Shown here: positions 53,745 to 64,000 of the stretch, one piece after another
How positions within the stretch are numbered: position 1 is the stretch's first letter
Layout of the letters: the number at the start of each line of letters is the position of its first letter
Translations under genes and position numbers: made by a program
NCBI GenBank assembly: GCA_000349905.1
Contig: KB722738.1
Location: 1,439,132 to 1,503,131 of the forward strand
Direction: 5' to 3'
Origin: Volvariella volvacea V23
Taxonomy: Eukaryota > Basidiomycota > Agaricomycetes > Agaricales > Pluteaceae
DNA: 64,000 bases
The notes under the pieces: model-generated
Seen by the model: only the letters and a program-made list of their open reading frames with translations
Databases searched by the model: none
What the model was told of the DNA's origin: nothing

Positions 53745-56498
53745 TTATTCTTCCTCAGACTCGTCGCTTTCCTGCTCGTCTAATCGTTTGATTATCTCTG
53801 CACCACTGGCCCAGCATTTTTTAAAGTTCTCTGTCTCGGGCCCCGGCCGTCCGCCCTCCCCCTGGGAGCTCGGCAGGGCATGCCACGCTCGGATGTCGTC
53901 CTCCTCCACAATGTCGTTCCAGTACAGAACTGCTAGAATGCGTCCAAAGAGATGCAATCTCTCCGATCCTGCGCAATGGGCCTGACAGTCCAGATGATGT
54001 CAGAATCCATTCTGACACAGAGCAATAGCATCTACCTGAAGAAGGGCTACTGTCTCCACAGGATTGACGCCACCAATCTTGTCAATGAGTGCGCCCCATC
54101 GACTAATAACACCACTGATGGCATCCTGCTGAGCCTTTCCCCCAGCTGGAATGATGGGGATCCTCTCAACCAGTGCAGAGATCACAGCCTCTCTAACCTT
54201 CGATAGCGGCACGTTACTGGCCATCCGAAGCGTCTTGAGCTCGACCGCTGCATTTTCCACAGAATGTCCCTCTGCAAATGCACGATCCAGGGATTGCGTC
54301 ACCTCACTTCTAAATTCGGACTCGGCCAAGGCATCCGTCGATGGCAGCGTGGGTACCCTGAGTGGCAACGACGTAGTAGATGATGCAGCAGAGTGCGATC
54401 CCAAGTGCAAGTCCGAATCCTCATCCTTATCATCAGACGGTTCACTTCCACTGGAGGACGCATCGCCATCCAGATAGGTCGCTTTCCATGAATCATCACC
54501 TGGGTGTCGTCAACACATATTCATTTGATTCAAACAAGGCACTGACTTATTCGCATGAATAGCTGATTTCGGTAATTTTCAACGTCCTCTTCGTCGTCCT
54601 CTTCTGGTGGTCTGTTCGGCCATGGAATGGCATTAGAATTGGGTCCTAGGAATTTGGCCCGAGGATCAAATTCTTCACCAAGGTCACAATTGTCAACCAC
54701 TCTACATCACTGCAGAGTTCTGGCGCTCACCGGCTTCTACGGCATCTAACTCTGGGTCGTCCTCGTCTGCTTCTTCCTCACTCTCTTCAACACGTCGCTC
54801 GGATGTGGCCTCTCGTCGCTTGAACAACCGGTCATGGGGTTCTAGGCTGACGCCAGGCCCTAGGGTGACCCCATCGCCGATGAGACAACCGCGGGGTACA
54901 TAGGTCTTATCCCCAATGTCAACCTCTGCGCCTATGATGCTCAACTCGATGGTGCAGTTCACCCCAATCACCGTCCCCTCCAGGATATAGGAATTCCTGA
55001 TCACCGTCCCGGCACCTATTATGCAGTTTTGCCCGATAACAGACGCCTGAACTTGCACATTTTCTCCTAGTCTTGATGCTGCGCCTATCAAGGTATTGTT
55101 GCCTATTCGACACGTCCTGGAGAATGGATATTTGAGTGAGTGAATGCACGCCTGAGTGTGAATAAGGATATAGCTTCGTTGCTATTCTCAGGGAGGTGTG
55201 ATAGTTAGACATACCGGGCGAGGGCCACCGAGTTATCTTTGGGAAGATACTTATTGCCCCGCAGTTGCTCATAGACATGACTACCCGGATGATTGGCGTC
55301 GGGTACTAGTGGGAATGCCCATCGCGACAGTATATCCTTGCTACGGGGGTTGGATTAATAAGGACCCATCCGTTGGCTAGGGGGGTGCAGAGTACCTGAC
55401 CGAATCGTAGCTCTTGGTATCCTTCACACGGGCTGCATATCCCTCCTTCGCGATGTAACAGTGGATATTTTTTATGAGCAAGTCCGACGTGAGAATGCCA
55501 TGCACAAAATCTCTTCGAATATCCGAGTAGTCGAAATTATCTTGGAAAAGTGATGGGACCTAGCCAGAGGATCGCACAGGTCCGCAAGAACAGCTGGGTC
55601 CATAGAAAACGCAACTCACCTCTATGGAGCAAACATCAATTGAGCAATCAATCAAATCGTTCCGGATTTCGACATCGGGATGCTCTTCAAGAATTTCACG
55701 TGGGAGTTGTGCGAGCACAGTTGGCGGTTGTCCTGTCACAGGCTCATAATACAGACACTCTGATGTCTCTGGATCCAGGACGAAGACAGCTGAATCTGGT
55801 TGGATCCTGCCAACACGGGTTAGGGGCCACGAAGCACTTTGGCACAAGCAAGGTATTTGGGTCGTTCACGCACCGTGTTCTGTGCTTGACACCACTCTCC
55901 TTTACTACCATTGTCATAATGGCATCTTTATTAGCCTTCCGCCTCTCTTTATGGACTTTGACGACTTCATCGATTCGGATATTGCTGACAAGGTCCCCCA
56001 TAACGAGAACAAAGTCATTCGTCAAAAAACCGCGGGTGTAGATATCGCGCATTGCGTCTCCGATTGAGAATGTTTCTTTTGCAGTCATGATAGGCACAAC
56101 CTTCATTCCGGAGCCTGGCTTCGACCATTTGGAATTGCTGCGGGAGGTTCAAATGTATTAGTGCGACAGTACGAGCGATGATCTTATCTCACCTGATCGC
56201 CTGCTTGACTTGTGCTGTGTGGGACCGACACACTACAAAAACCTCATGAACACCTGCCAGGGCAAGACTCTCAAATGTCCAGTCAAGAAGAGGTGCATTG
56301 CATATTGGAAGTAAACACTGGGTTCCCTTCCGTCAGAGGCAAATCATTAGGAGAACGCGCTGTGAGCCATACACGGGGCCTCGATGTAGTTAATGGGCGA
56401 AAGCGTTTGTTAAAGCTATCTGCCAGGATAACTGCCTGCAACACCTCTTCATCTTCGTCGATGAGACGTTCTCTTGTTGACGAGTTTTTAGGTGCCAT
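53745..56498 (-). CDS. GCD6: Translation initiation factor eIF2B subunit epsilon
   Basis: Catalytic subunit of the guanine nucleotide exchange factor for eIF2. The start MAPKNSSTRERLIDEDEEVL precedes the nucleotidyl-transferase-like domain (QAVILADSFNKRFRPLTTSR, then PICNAPLLDWTFESLALAGV and VLVMGDLVSNIRIDEVVKVH). The left-handed beta-helix of hexapeptide repeats follows (TLIGAASRLGENVQVQASVI, CIIGAGTVIRNSYILEGTVI, VDIGDKTYVPRGCLIGDGV). A long acidic linker (SEEEADEDDPELDAVEAGE) comes next. The C-terminal W2/HEAT domain has AVISALVERIPIIPAGGKAQ and ILAVLYWNDIVEEDDIRAWH, and ends in an acidic tail (QESDESEEE), as in the family. It has several short introns. An ATG 24 nt upstream (56522) is possible. 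Confidence 0.95.
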
Positions 56499-56885
56499 GA
56501 ACAATTGGGAGAGAGCAAACAAGATGACTCAATCACGCGGCCACATCAGGACTCGAAAAATCTGACATTGAACATATTACAATTGAACCTAAAAGACACT
56601 TGGGGCACGATCCAATAAAAAAAGTAGGGTATGGCAGGAGGATGCAGGATCGTGAATTAGGTATGAAGAGGATCAAACTAGTCGTGATAATCATCAAAGG
56701 GTAAGAGCAGTGAAGAGCAATCCGAGATGTATCATACTAAAAGGCTAATGGCATAAAAGTAAACGTTGGATGTCACCAGAGGAGGGATAGTGTTGCGGCA
56801 AAAGGTCAAGAGAAGTAACGCAAGGAGGTATAAAGATCTCATAACAGTCGTTTACTGAAACCCTGGATCAATGAGGCTCGATAAC

Positions 56886-58026
56886 TCATGCAGCGGCTGC
56901 AACGACAGGGGCCGCAGGTGCAGAATCAACAGGCTTAGACTCCTCTGCTGGCTTTTGCTCAGCGGCAGGCGCATCCCCAGCGGGTTCTGTGGCCGGATTC
57001 TCGAGAGGAGCAACAGGGGTGGGCTCATCGATCTGAGGGGGGTGTTCGTCGACCTTGGCGGGTGTTTGGACCTCGTGCTTGGGCTTCGACTTGAAGAGAT
57101 CACCAACCCGAGCGGAAAGGCGGCGACCGACTTTGGACTTCTTTTCCTCTTTCTTGACCTCCTTTGCTTCCTCCTTCTGAGTAAAGCGTTAGAGAACGAT
57201 AAAGTCACATATACTGCCCCATAACGTACCTTCTCAACCTTCGCCTCCTCAGGGGCGGGTTCAGGGGCAGGTGTAGGCTCGGGAGCAGCCTCAGTCTTGG
57301 CACCCTCTGCAGGCGTCTCCTCGGGCTTGGGAGCCTCAGCGGCTTCAGCGGCGGGGGTGGGGGCGGGAGCTTCAGCAGCAGGGGCCTCTTCCTTAGCAGC
57401 CTCCTCAGTGGTGGCGGGAGCTGGAGCGGTCTCGGATTCCTCCTTCTTCTTAGCAGCCTTGGGGCTCTTGGGAGCCTTCACCTTCTCTTTCTTCTCGCCC
57501 TTCTTCTCGCTGTTCTTGAAAGGCGCCAAAAGTTTGGCAAAAAGACCAGGACTCTTGGGGCGTTCCTCCTTCTTTGCAGGCTCAGCCTCAGCAGCCTGGT
57601 GCAATAGGAATAGATAAGTCTATGTCAACACGTGGACAAGCTGAAATGACGAACGGGCTTGGCCTCTTCCTTTGCGGGCTCCTCAACCTTAGCCTCGGTC
57701 GTAGCTGGGGCCTCAGTAGCAGAGGCGGCTTCAGCGGGCGCTTCCTACGATAGGTCAAAGGCGTCATCAGCATGAGAACCTGAGGTATCCAAAAATGGAA
57801 TTACCTCAGCAGGAGCCGTTACCTTGGCGTCGGCCTCTGGTGCACCCTAAAACCAAAAATGGATATAAGCGAGAAGTCGAACGCGAATGAATGTCCAACG
57901 ACGCACGGTGGCAGTCTCTTCAACCTTTGGAGCCTCAGGAGCGGGAGTAGGTTCGGGAGCGGGGGTTTCGACGGGCTTGGTGGCTTCGACGGGGGCAGCA
58001 GCAGTGGCGGTTTCAGGTGCGGACAT
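56886..58026 (-). CDS. Ala/Pro/Glu/Lys-rich hypothetical protein with two basic motifs
   Basis: About five exons and roughly 310 residues of strongly biased composition. The start gives MSAPETATAAAPVEATKPVE, and the end is the low-complexity tail APVVAAAA, stop at 56886-56888. Within the Ala/Pro/Glu background are two short basic, more structured motifs: RPKSPGLFAKLLAPFKNSEK and SKVGRRLSARVGDLFKSKP, each an LF-K type amphipathic stretch. I recognise no family with known function. It lies between GCD6 and the PalI-like gene. Confidence 0.7.
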
Positions 58027-58964
58027 TATGACAGATAGTGAAATGAGCTATAATGGATTGTCAGTAATGGAATAGAAAGTACAAGAGAATAGAAATGAAG
58101 CGAATAAGATGGAGGATACTGACGTGAAAGGACAATTAATTGACAAGGGAGAGAAAATGCGTGCTACGCAACCTGTTATACCGACTGGAATGACTGGGTC
58201 GTTGGAGAAATAAGGAAAGAAGGGATGAGGAGTCAGACAATTTTAGCGTCTCCGTCTTATATTTGGTCCATGTTTGGATTCTGTTTGGCGGATTAACCGT
58301 ATTTGCTCTCAGGATTCCAGCTCTTAGGGTCACCCCCACATCGTATCTCATGCCCTCCCGACTCCCGGCCCTAGCTTCTGGCTCGACTTTGGAGCGAGAC
58401 ATGCCCGCTATAACTCCACCGTACAGTGGCAAAGAGCATGGACAGCTCAGAGCACGTCTCGTTGAGACCGGGCAGTCCAGATAGGCTGCATCGGGATGCC
58501 TCCTAAGTGGTCGCCAACTTGACACGAAAAAGGAAGCTCTTTTTTTGTTCACAAGCCGCAAATCACGTCACTAAGGAGCATGGTCGCATATGTCAGATCC
58601 CTCGGCTGATAAGCGAGATACTATTCAGCAACAGGTGTTGCACGCGTTGTTGGAAAGCATGGCACTGAGAAGCGGCGACGACAAGGCGACGAGCAGAGGA
58701 CGGTAGCACCTCGTGAGGTCCAGCCTAGGGACTGGTAGGGTTAGGGTAAATTTGGCCACATGTGGGCTCCCACGGCTAGGCCAGGTTCTGCCGTGTGACC
58801 AGACAATGAATCCCGACGCGAATCCAACGCTCCAGCTCCCATTGTCCTTTGTTAGTGTCCATTCATTCTTGCCATTGTATCATAGCCATTGTCATCCACA
58901 ATGCAGACAACTCCCCCGGCTCCATGCCATCCTATAAAGCCCTTCTGCTTGGATAGCCCTCACT
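58027..58964. other. Divergent intergenic region
   Basis: 938 bp separates the Ala/Pro-rich gene start (-) from the PalI-like gene start (+). Several small open frames are seen but nothing convincing. It contains both promoters. Confidence 0.4.
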
Positions 58965-59976
58965 ATGGCCAGGTTGCTTGCCACTCCGATACCCACTACC
59001 CTTCTCTTGTTTCTCGCGTTTCTGCTTCTGCTCCTAGTGTCGTTGTCTGTCCCAATCATACGCTCCATTGATTTCTTCCGTCTCGATGCAAATGTCAGTT
59101 CATCGCTGCTGGGCAGCGCCTCTGGAAGTATCACATTTGGCCTATGGGGATATTGCGTCTCGGCTATAGACATCTCGCAAGTCTTGCTCACCATTTAGAC
59201 TTGCCGTATCCTGACAGTGGCCGACCTTCGGTTGATTTCCCCATATAGCGTCTTGTCACTCGACCATAGCACCTCGGCAGAGTGTTCAGAACCCCAGCCA
59301 GGCTACTCGTTGGACGATGATATCGTCAATGCTCTGTAATGCCCTCCACCGGGTCTATTTGTCCACGTATCTAATCATCGTTCAGGCGTCTCAATGACAT
59401 TCAAGATACCATATCTCGTGTCACAACTGCTGCCCTTGTGATGCACCCAATTTGTTCAGTTTCCCTCACCTGATTTGCACACCCTGATCGCTCATGAATC
59501 TTCTCGAACCTAGCTGCCAGTCTGGCTTTTGTGGCCTTTTTTGTGTCCCTGTTCCTACTTCGCAATTCTGCAAGCCCTCGGCCATCGCACCGCCGCGTGC
59601 ACTTGGCAGCCGCTGTGTTCACGGCTCTCGCTGCTGTACTGGCGACAGTGGCCCTCGCTATTGACGCGGTGTTCGTCGGAGTCACCCGCTCCAAGATCAA
59701 TGGTGCTGTTGATGGCTCCCTTCGAACGCATACCGGCGACGTGGTAAGTTTACATCATGCTCAGTTGATATCAGGTAAATCAATCTCGATGTTCGCTTCA
59801 GGTTTGGTTAGTTCTGGCCGCAACAATTTCTCTTTGGTCTGCATTCCTGCTTCTGGTCTATAACTCACGGAGGTTCGTGCCCGCCATTATTTGCTTTTGG
59901 AATCTGCAGTTGTGCCGTTCTAACTGCTCCTTACAGACACTCTAGAACAAAGCTTGATAATACAGCCGACACTTGA
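58965..59976 (+). CDS. PalI/Rim9-SUR7-like four-helix membrane protein
   Basis: Resembles PalI/Rim9, the membrane sensor component of the alkaline-pH signalling pathway, and the wider SUR7 group. The start gives MARLLATPIPTTLLLFLAFL, the first helix. The extracellular loop has SFGSITFGLWGYCVSA-like sequence: GSITFGLWGYC followed by AECSEPQPGYSLDDDIVNAL, matching the family loop G...L.GYC...C....GY.LD. Helices 2-4 are in LAFVAFFVSLFLLRNSASP, AAAVFTALAAVLATVALAID and VVWLVLAATISLWSAFLLL. The C terminus is short (YNSRR then HSRTKLDNTADT). The junction between GYCVSA (about 59165) and AECSEP (about 59277) is not resolved: no clean GT donor keeps the frame, and CTC|GCAAGT is one candidate. Confidence 0.75.
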
Positions 59977-60240
59977 TGACGCCACAATTATTGATTTACG
60001 TCCCATTTCACGAGTGATCTTTTCATGGTACACCCTTTATATAGATGTCGCATTAGGTTACGTCCCGGTCTATTCTTGGCGGCTTCTCAGAAGTGTAAGG
60101 ATACCTGGCAGGCTTCTCAGTACGTCCAAACCATTTAATCATGAACCCTTATGTATGTCAGCACGGACTGTGTAATGGCCAGTAATGATATGCATTAAGC
60201 AGAAGGGAGATGTCACAGATGATAAGCATCTTAGCAGCTA

Positions 60241-62575
60241 TCATGCCTTATTTTTGGCACTGGGTGCTGGAGCCATCCGAGGAGGAGGTCTTAATCCCTT
60301 TGCCTTTATCCGCCGCCGTTTCGCCTCTGGGGGGTCAAGATTAGCAATCAAAGCCCAGATCTGTGCAATTGACGAACCCTCTAGATATGGTTGATCTTCT
60401 TCGGGGTTGAAACCGATTTCTTCGCCTTCTACCTCCGTTGGTTCAACCTCCTCCTCTTTGCTCTCCTTGGGTGGGGCCTTGTACCGCCGCTCAACCTTGA
60501 ATTTGGCCACAAAAAAGCCATCCATATTGTGCACATGCGGATAGAACCTTCTCGTGAGGCTCACACTAGGGTTGAATATCTTGCCTCTATATTTAGTGAA
60601 GCCTTCGCGACCAAACTCGAGCCCGGTGTCCACGAGCTTCACGTTCGGTCGCTTGCGGAGAGCATAATCCACAACAGCTTCGTTCTCGTCCACTGTGACC
60701 GAACACGTTGAGTAGACGACATATCCGCCTGACTTCGAGTCCGGACTGACGCTGTCAATTGCACACAAAATGAGTTGCTTCTGCAAGTGTGACAGCAGCG
60801 TAAAGTCTCGCTCAGACTAGGGGCGGCATATGAATGTCAAGGATATGAAGGTTCCTGCAAAGGCTGCATCTTTACCTTATTGATCTTGACACCAGAGTCC
60901 TTGCTGATGACACCTGTCCCACTGCACGGAGCGTCCAACAATACTCTATCAAATCCCCCCATCACTTTAGGGAACTCCCGTCCATCATATGAACAAACGA
61001 CAACATTCTTGCACCCCAGTCGATGTACGTTTGCCGTCAAACTTTTTGTTCGTGCTTTAGTTGCGTCGTTCGCAAAGACAACACCCGTATTTTGAAGGAG
61101 CGCAGCAATATGCGTTGTTTTACCTCCTGGGGCCGAGGCCATGTCCAATATCCGTTCGTTGGGTTGTGGGGATAATGCAATGACTGGAAGGAAGGATGAT
61201 GCAGCCTGGAGCATGTAATGACCTGCGAGGTATTCCGGCGTTGCACCTATCATACTGTAAAATCACCAGCAATCCCTTTTCAGTATTAAACGCACCAATG
61301 GGTACACTACTCTCGAACACTTGCAAACCAACATTCGTCCATTTTCCGATAGGCTCCAAATTGACACCACGGTTGATGAGAGCCTGAGCGAGGTCCTTTC
61401 GCCGTGTTCGAAGTGTATTTGTTCGGATGGTAACAGGACGGGGAACTTCGTTGGCTTCGAAGAACTCAATTGCCTAGATGCGAGATGTGAGGAAAAGCAC
61501 AAAATAATACAGTTTACCCCCCAACCTCATCAGCAGAGAACAGGTTAAATAACTTATCGGCCAAAAATTCGTTGTAGCCATAATAGCTGCAGATGTCCGC
61601 AAGCAACTGATTGACGTACTCTGCTCGTGAGCTAAGAAGCATTAGGCTCATGATGCTAAAAGCAGCCAAAACTACGCACCGTCCCTTTTCAGCTCTACGC
61701 TTAAAATTCCTCAAAACTTTCACGATTTCTCTCGTCCTCCGCTGAACAACATGCACATCTGGACCACCTTCAGCCTTTTCTCGTTCTTGTTCCTCAACTG
61801 TGGGCAAATGGAAGGGTTCAGCATCAACTTCCTCTTCATCATCTTCCATGTCAATGTCCTCATCCTCTGCGCCCTCAGCTTGTGCTTGTATTTCAGCAAG
61901 ATCAAGCTCTGCCTCAGCTTTGGCCCTTTCGTCTAGTGCTCGAGAACGAGCTTCAATATTGCCCAGCGTCACACGTCCATCGTCTTCAGCATCAGAACCT
62001 TCGTCAGAAGACGACTTGTCCGATAGATCGGGTATGATCTTTGCAGGTCGCTCTGCTTGTTTTGATTTCTTCCCCTTGACAACTACCCGCTGTGGTATTT
62101 CGTCGTCCTCATCGTCTGAACCTAAGTCGAGCTCTTGGACTGGTCCTTGGCGGAGGTCAGCCCTAATGCGTATTCACTAATTCAATTATTGATAGCTTAT
62201 GACGGGTCTTACAATCACGTACGAATTACCCTCGTCATCCAGGTCAAATTCATCGTTCAATGCATCGTCACTTGAGAGGTGTCAAGGCAAATCGAGCAAA
62301 CCACGACTGACAAATACACACTCATCCATTTCGTAGTCGTCCTCCACATCCTCCCAGCCGCTTGCGGAACCATCGCTCTCGATGAATTGCTTTTTGCTTG
62401 CTTTGCCGCTAGATTTGGCTTTCTTGAAAGGAATATCCTTGACCTTTTTCGTGGGTCTCGTATTGTCATCTCTGTTGTCTTGCTTCCGCTTTCCAAGCTG
62501 CTTGGAGGTCGAGTAAGGCCTTATCGGCGAGAGGGGTTGTGGTGCTGGTTGCTTGTTCTTTGCTCGGCGACCCAT
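60241..62575 (-). CDS. NOP2: 25S rRNA cytosine-C5 methyltransferase Nop2
   Basis: Nucleolar enzyme that methylates large-subunit rRNA and is needed for 60S assembly. The start gives [20 protein letters not shown]. Long acidic/basic stretches follow ([19 protein letters not shown]). The conserved core is [60 protein letters not shown] (SAM loop), [15 protein letters not shown] (motif IV Cys) and [18 protein letters not shown] (motif VI, catalytic Cys). The C terminus [20 protein letters not shown] is basic, fitting a nucleolar signal. The stop is at 60241-60243. It has several introns, one of which splits the SERDF region near 60830-60890. Confidence 0.96.
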
Positions 62576-62680
62576 GTCAGTCGCAGACTTCAGTGATCAC
62601 AACGTCACTGGAGGCATGAAAAAACTTGATCTATGAGTTGTTTGTACATGTGTATATAGTGTCCATACGAAGCAACGCAT

Positions 62681-63433
62681 TTACCCCAGCCGTATTCCAA
62701 GGATAAGACCAGCGACGAAGGACGCCCGGGGTTGAAAGTCTGCAGTTAAGAAGTCCACGAGCCAGCGCCAAGCTGAACCTATTGTTGGAGCCCTGCGCGT
62801 CCCATTCTCTTCCGTCATATAGAAGAGATTCTCGAATCCAGTTGCTACACGACCCCAATCGACACGGACGACGGATCTTGAAGCCAGGAACTGAGCGAAT
62901 CGAACGTCAGTAGTGCAAGTTGGTCGGTTACTTGTTGGCACTAACCTGCAGAAGAACAAAGACACCTCCGAGAAACCATGCAACCGCTTTGAGACCCTTC
63001 TTGATGAAGACTCCGGAACAAAAGCCTGCCACAGTGCCAAAGCTTAGTTGGTATACCGAGACAATGGATTCAGGCGGGGGAAGGTCAGGCGTAGAAGATT
63101 TGGCTTTCGCGTTGCCTTGAGAATAACAGTCAAGTTACGTGGTCTGTACATCACTGGTGGCGTACCTGTATCACAGTACACGGTTGCCGGGCGTGCGATG
63201 CTTGCAAGTCCCAAGCCGACTGCAGTGATTCCTGCAATCCTTACCGATGCTGTGATTATGGGACTCGGAGGTCTTGTCTTCAGTAGAGTTGTTGGGATTG
63301 CGAGGCGGTTGGAAAGACGATATGTATTTATGGTCGAGAATGGCTGTCTGCACGCTTGCAAAGGAAGACGATACTTTGGCGAAATGTTACCACATAGGTT
63401 TCGTGAAAGACGCAATCCCAGTGTGGATGTCAT
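62681..63433 (-). CDS. FUN14-family mitochondrial membrane protein
   Basis: FUN14-domain proteins sit in the mitochondrial outer membrane; the mammalian member FUNDC1 is a mitophagy receptor. Exons 63433-63166, 63115-62946 and 62890-62681 give 215 residues, in phase. The N terminus MTSTLGLRLSRNLCGNISPK is basic. The FUN14 region is VYQLSFGTVAGFCSGVFIKK and VAWFLGGVFVLLQFLASRSV, followed by RVDWGRVATGFENLF and the last helix ASFVAGLILGIRLG. No LC3-interacting motif is obvious in the N-terminal part. Its role in mitophagy is inferred, not seen. Confidence 0.85.
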
Positions 63434-63610
63434 GGTCGGGATGTAAGTTGTAGCAAGAGATCTGACGACATGACGTTACATTTGCCCACGTGGAGTCAAA
63501 ACAATTACTATGCCACAAAGTACAGCTACATACAATGACGTCCATGCAATGAAAGCAATCAGCAGTGTCCCAATGAAAGATCATTGGATTTGGGCTTGGT
63601 CTTTCCCAAG
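63434..63610. other. Intergenic region between FUN14-family gene and the edge gene
   Basis: 177 bp upstream of the FUN14-family start and downstream of the edge gene's stop, both on the - strand. Promoter and 3' UTR are expected. No gene seen. Confidence 0.4.
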
Positions 63611-64000
63611 TTAGGATGATAACCTCCGTTGAAGAATGCTGTACCTATCCAAAGGTCGCGAATCCCGCGCCCCTCGTACGTCCAAACGATTAGGAGACAC
63701 CAAAGTGGTCGGTATGGCAGCAACTGGACTTGTGGCCAAGTATAGGCTTGCAGTCATAGATCGAATGGAAGGTGCTCCATGCAGGCCAGGGACAGAGCCG
63801 GGTGAAGGAAGGCGCCTCGCACCCGGAATCAGCGCAATGGGTGTGCCCGGGGGGACCGTTAAATTCCTTCTATGACCACCAGTGGTAAATTTATTACTGT
63901 CCAGATAAGGTGACTGAAGCTCATCTTGGCGAGGCAGCGTTGTCAGAATCCGAGGCCGCTCAGGGAGTTGTCGGTTTCCCAGCCCATACCCGTATTGCGG
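63611..64000 (-). CDS. Partial gene, C-terminal end, Pro/Ser/Gly/Arg-rich hypothetical
   Basis: On the - strand the frame is open from the right edge to a TAA at 63611-63613, 130 codons without a stop, and no start codon is expected inside. It reads PQYGYGLGNRQLPERPRIL through SNKFTTGGHRRN, PIALIPGARRLPSPGSVPG and GAPSIRSMTASLYLATS to RYSILQRRLSS. The composition is Pro, Ser, Arg and Gly-rich, like the tail of a disordered protein. The upstream part is outside the window. A chance open frame is possible, because no conserved domain is visible, but overlapping + strand frames look worse. Confidence 0.45.
   Translation of the reverse strand, partial: PQYGYGLGNRQLPERPRILTTLPRQDELQSPYLDSNKFTTGGHRRNLTVPPGTPIALIPGARRLPSPGSVPGLHGAPSIRSMTASLYLATSPVAAIPTTLVSPNRLDVRGARDSRPLDRYSILQRRLSS

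Overview
The window is nuclear DNA of a filamentous basidiomycete fungus, most likely an Agaricomycete. Genes are dense and on both strands. Almost every gene is cut by several 45-60 nt GT-AG introns, plus a few GC-AG introns. The proteins are eukaryotic housekeeping types (citrate synthase, primase large subunit, Prp28, eIF2B-epsilon, Nop2), with long Ser/Pro/charged disordered stretches typical of this group. The two hypothetical genes at 1673-2585 and 56886-58026 look like basidiomycete-type conserved proteins. A closer placement (Cantharellales such as Rhizoctonia is possible) is only an impression. Exon structures were built by hand from open frames, splice motifs and remembered family conservation. 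No alignment was run.

Layout. 1-778: 5' part of a PP2A B56 regulatory subunit (-), cut by the left edge. 1673-2585: conserved hypothetical (+). 2811-5014: mitochondrial citrate synthase (-), divergent from SEC66 (+, 5222-6072). 6331-10611: USP7/Ubp15 deubiquitinase (-). 11521-16620: a very large disordered protein (+). 16843-21188: three tandem + genes, DNA primase large subunit, phosphatidylserine synthase and SMC5/6 subunit Nse1. 21246-24691: mitochondrial-type AAA+ ATPase (-). 24903-25863: phosphatidylinositol synthase (-). 26033-27311: plasma-membrane syntaxin (-), divergent from asparagine synthetase (+, 27719-30094). 30609-34074: RhoGEF (-), divergent from a METTL21-like methyltransferase (+). 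35287-35868: small EF-hand-like protein (-). 35944-39120: PRP28 helicase (+). 40751-43286: HAL/SAT4-type kinase (+). 44481-46608: Yos9/OS-9 ERAD lectin (-). 47193-47825: four-AT-hook protein (+). 48339-53092: kynurenine block, KMO (-), kynureninase (+), kynurenine formamidase (-). 53233-53614: five-exon PMP3 proteolipid (+). 53745-56498: GCD6 (-). 56886-58026: Ala/Glu/Pro/Lys-rich protein (-). 58965-59976: PalI/Rim9-SUR7-like membrane protein (+). 60241-62575: NOP2 (-). 62681-63433: FUN14-family protein (-). 63611-64000: 3' end of a minus-strand gene running off the right edge.

The clearest functional grouping is the kynurenine block. Formamidase, KMO and kynureninase catalyse three successive steps from N-formylkynurenine to 3-hydroxyanthranilate on the tryptophan-to-NAD route, and they lie side by side in under 5 kb. 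A weaker coincidence is that both CDP-DAG head-group transferases (PS synthase and PI synthase) lie about 5 kb apart. I saw no transposons, CRISPR arrays, rRNA or convincing tRNA genes, and no novel defence or mobile system.
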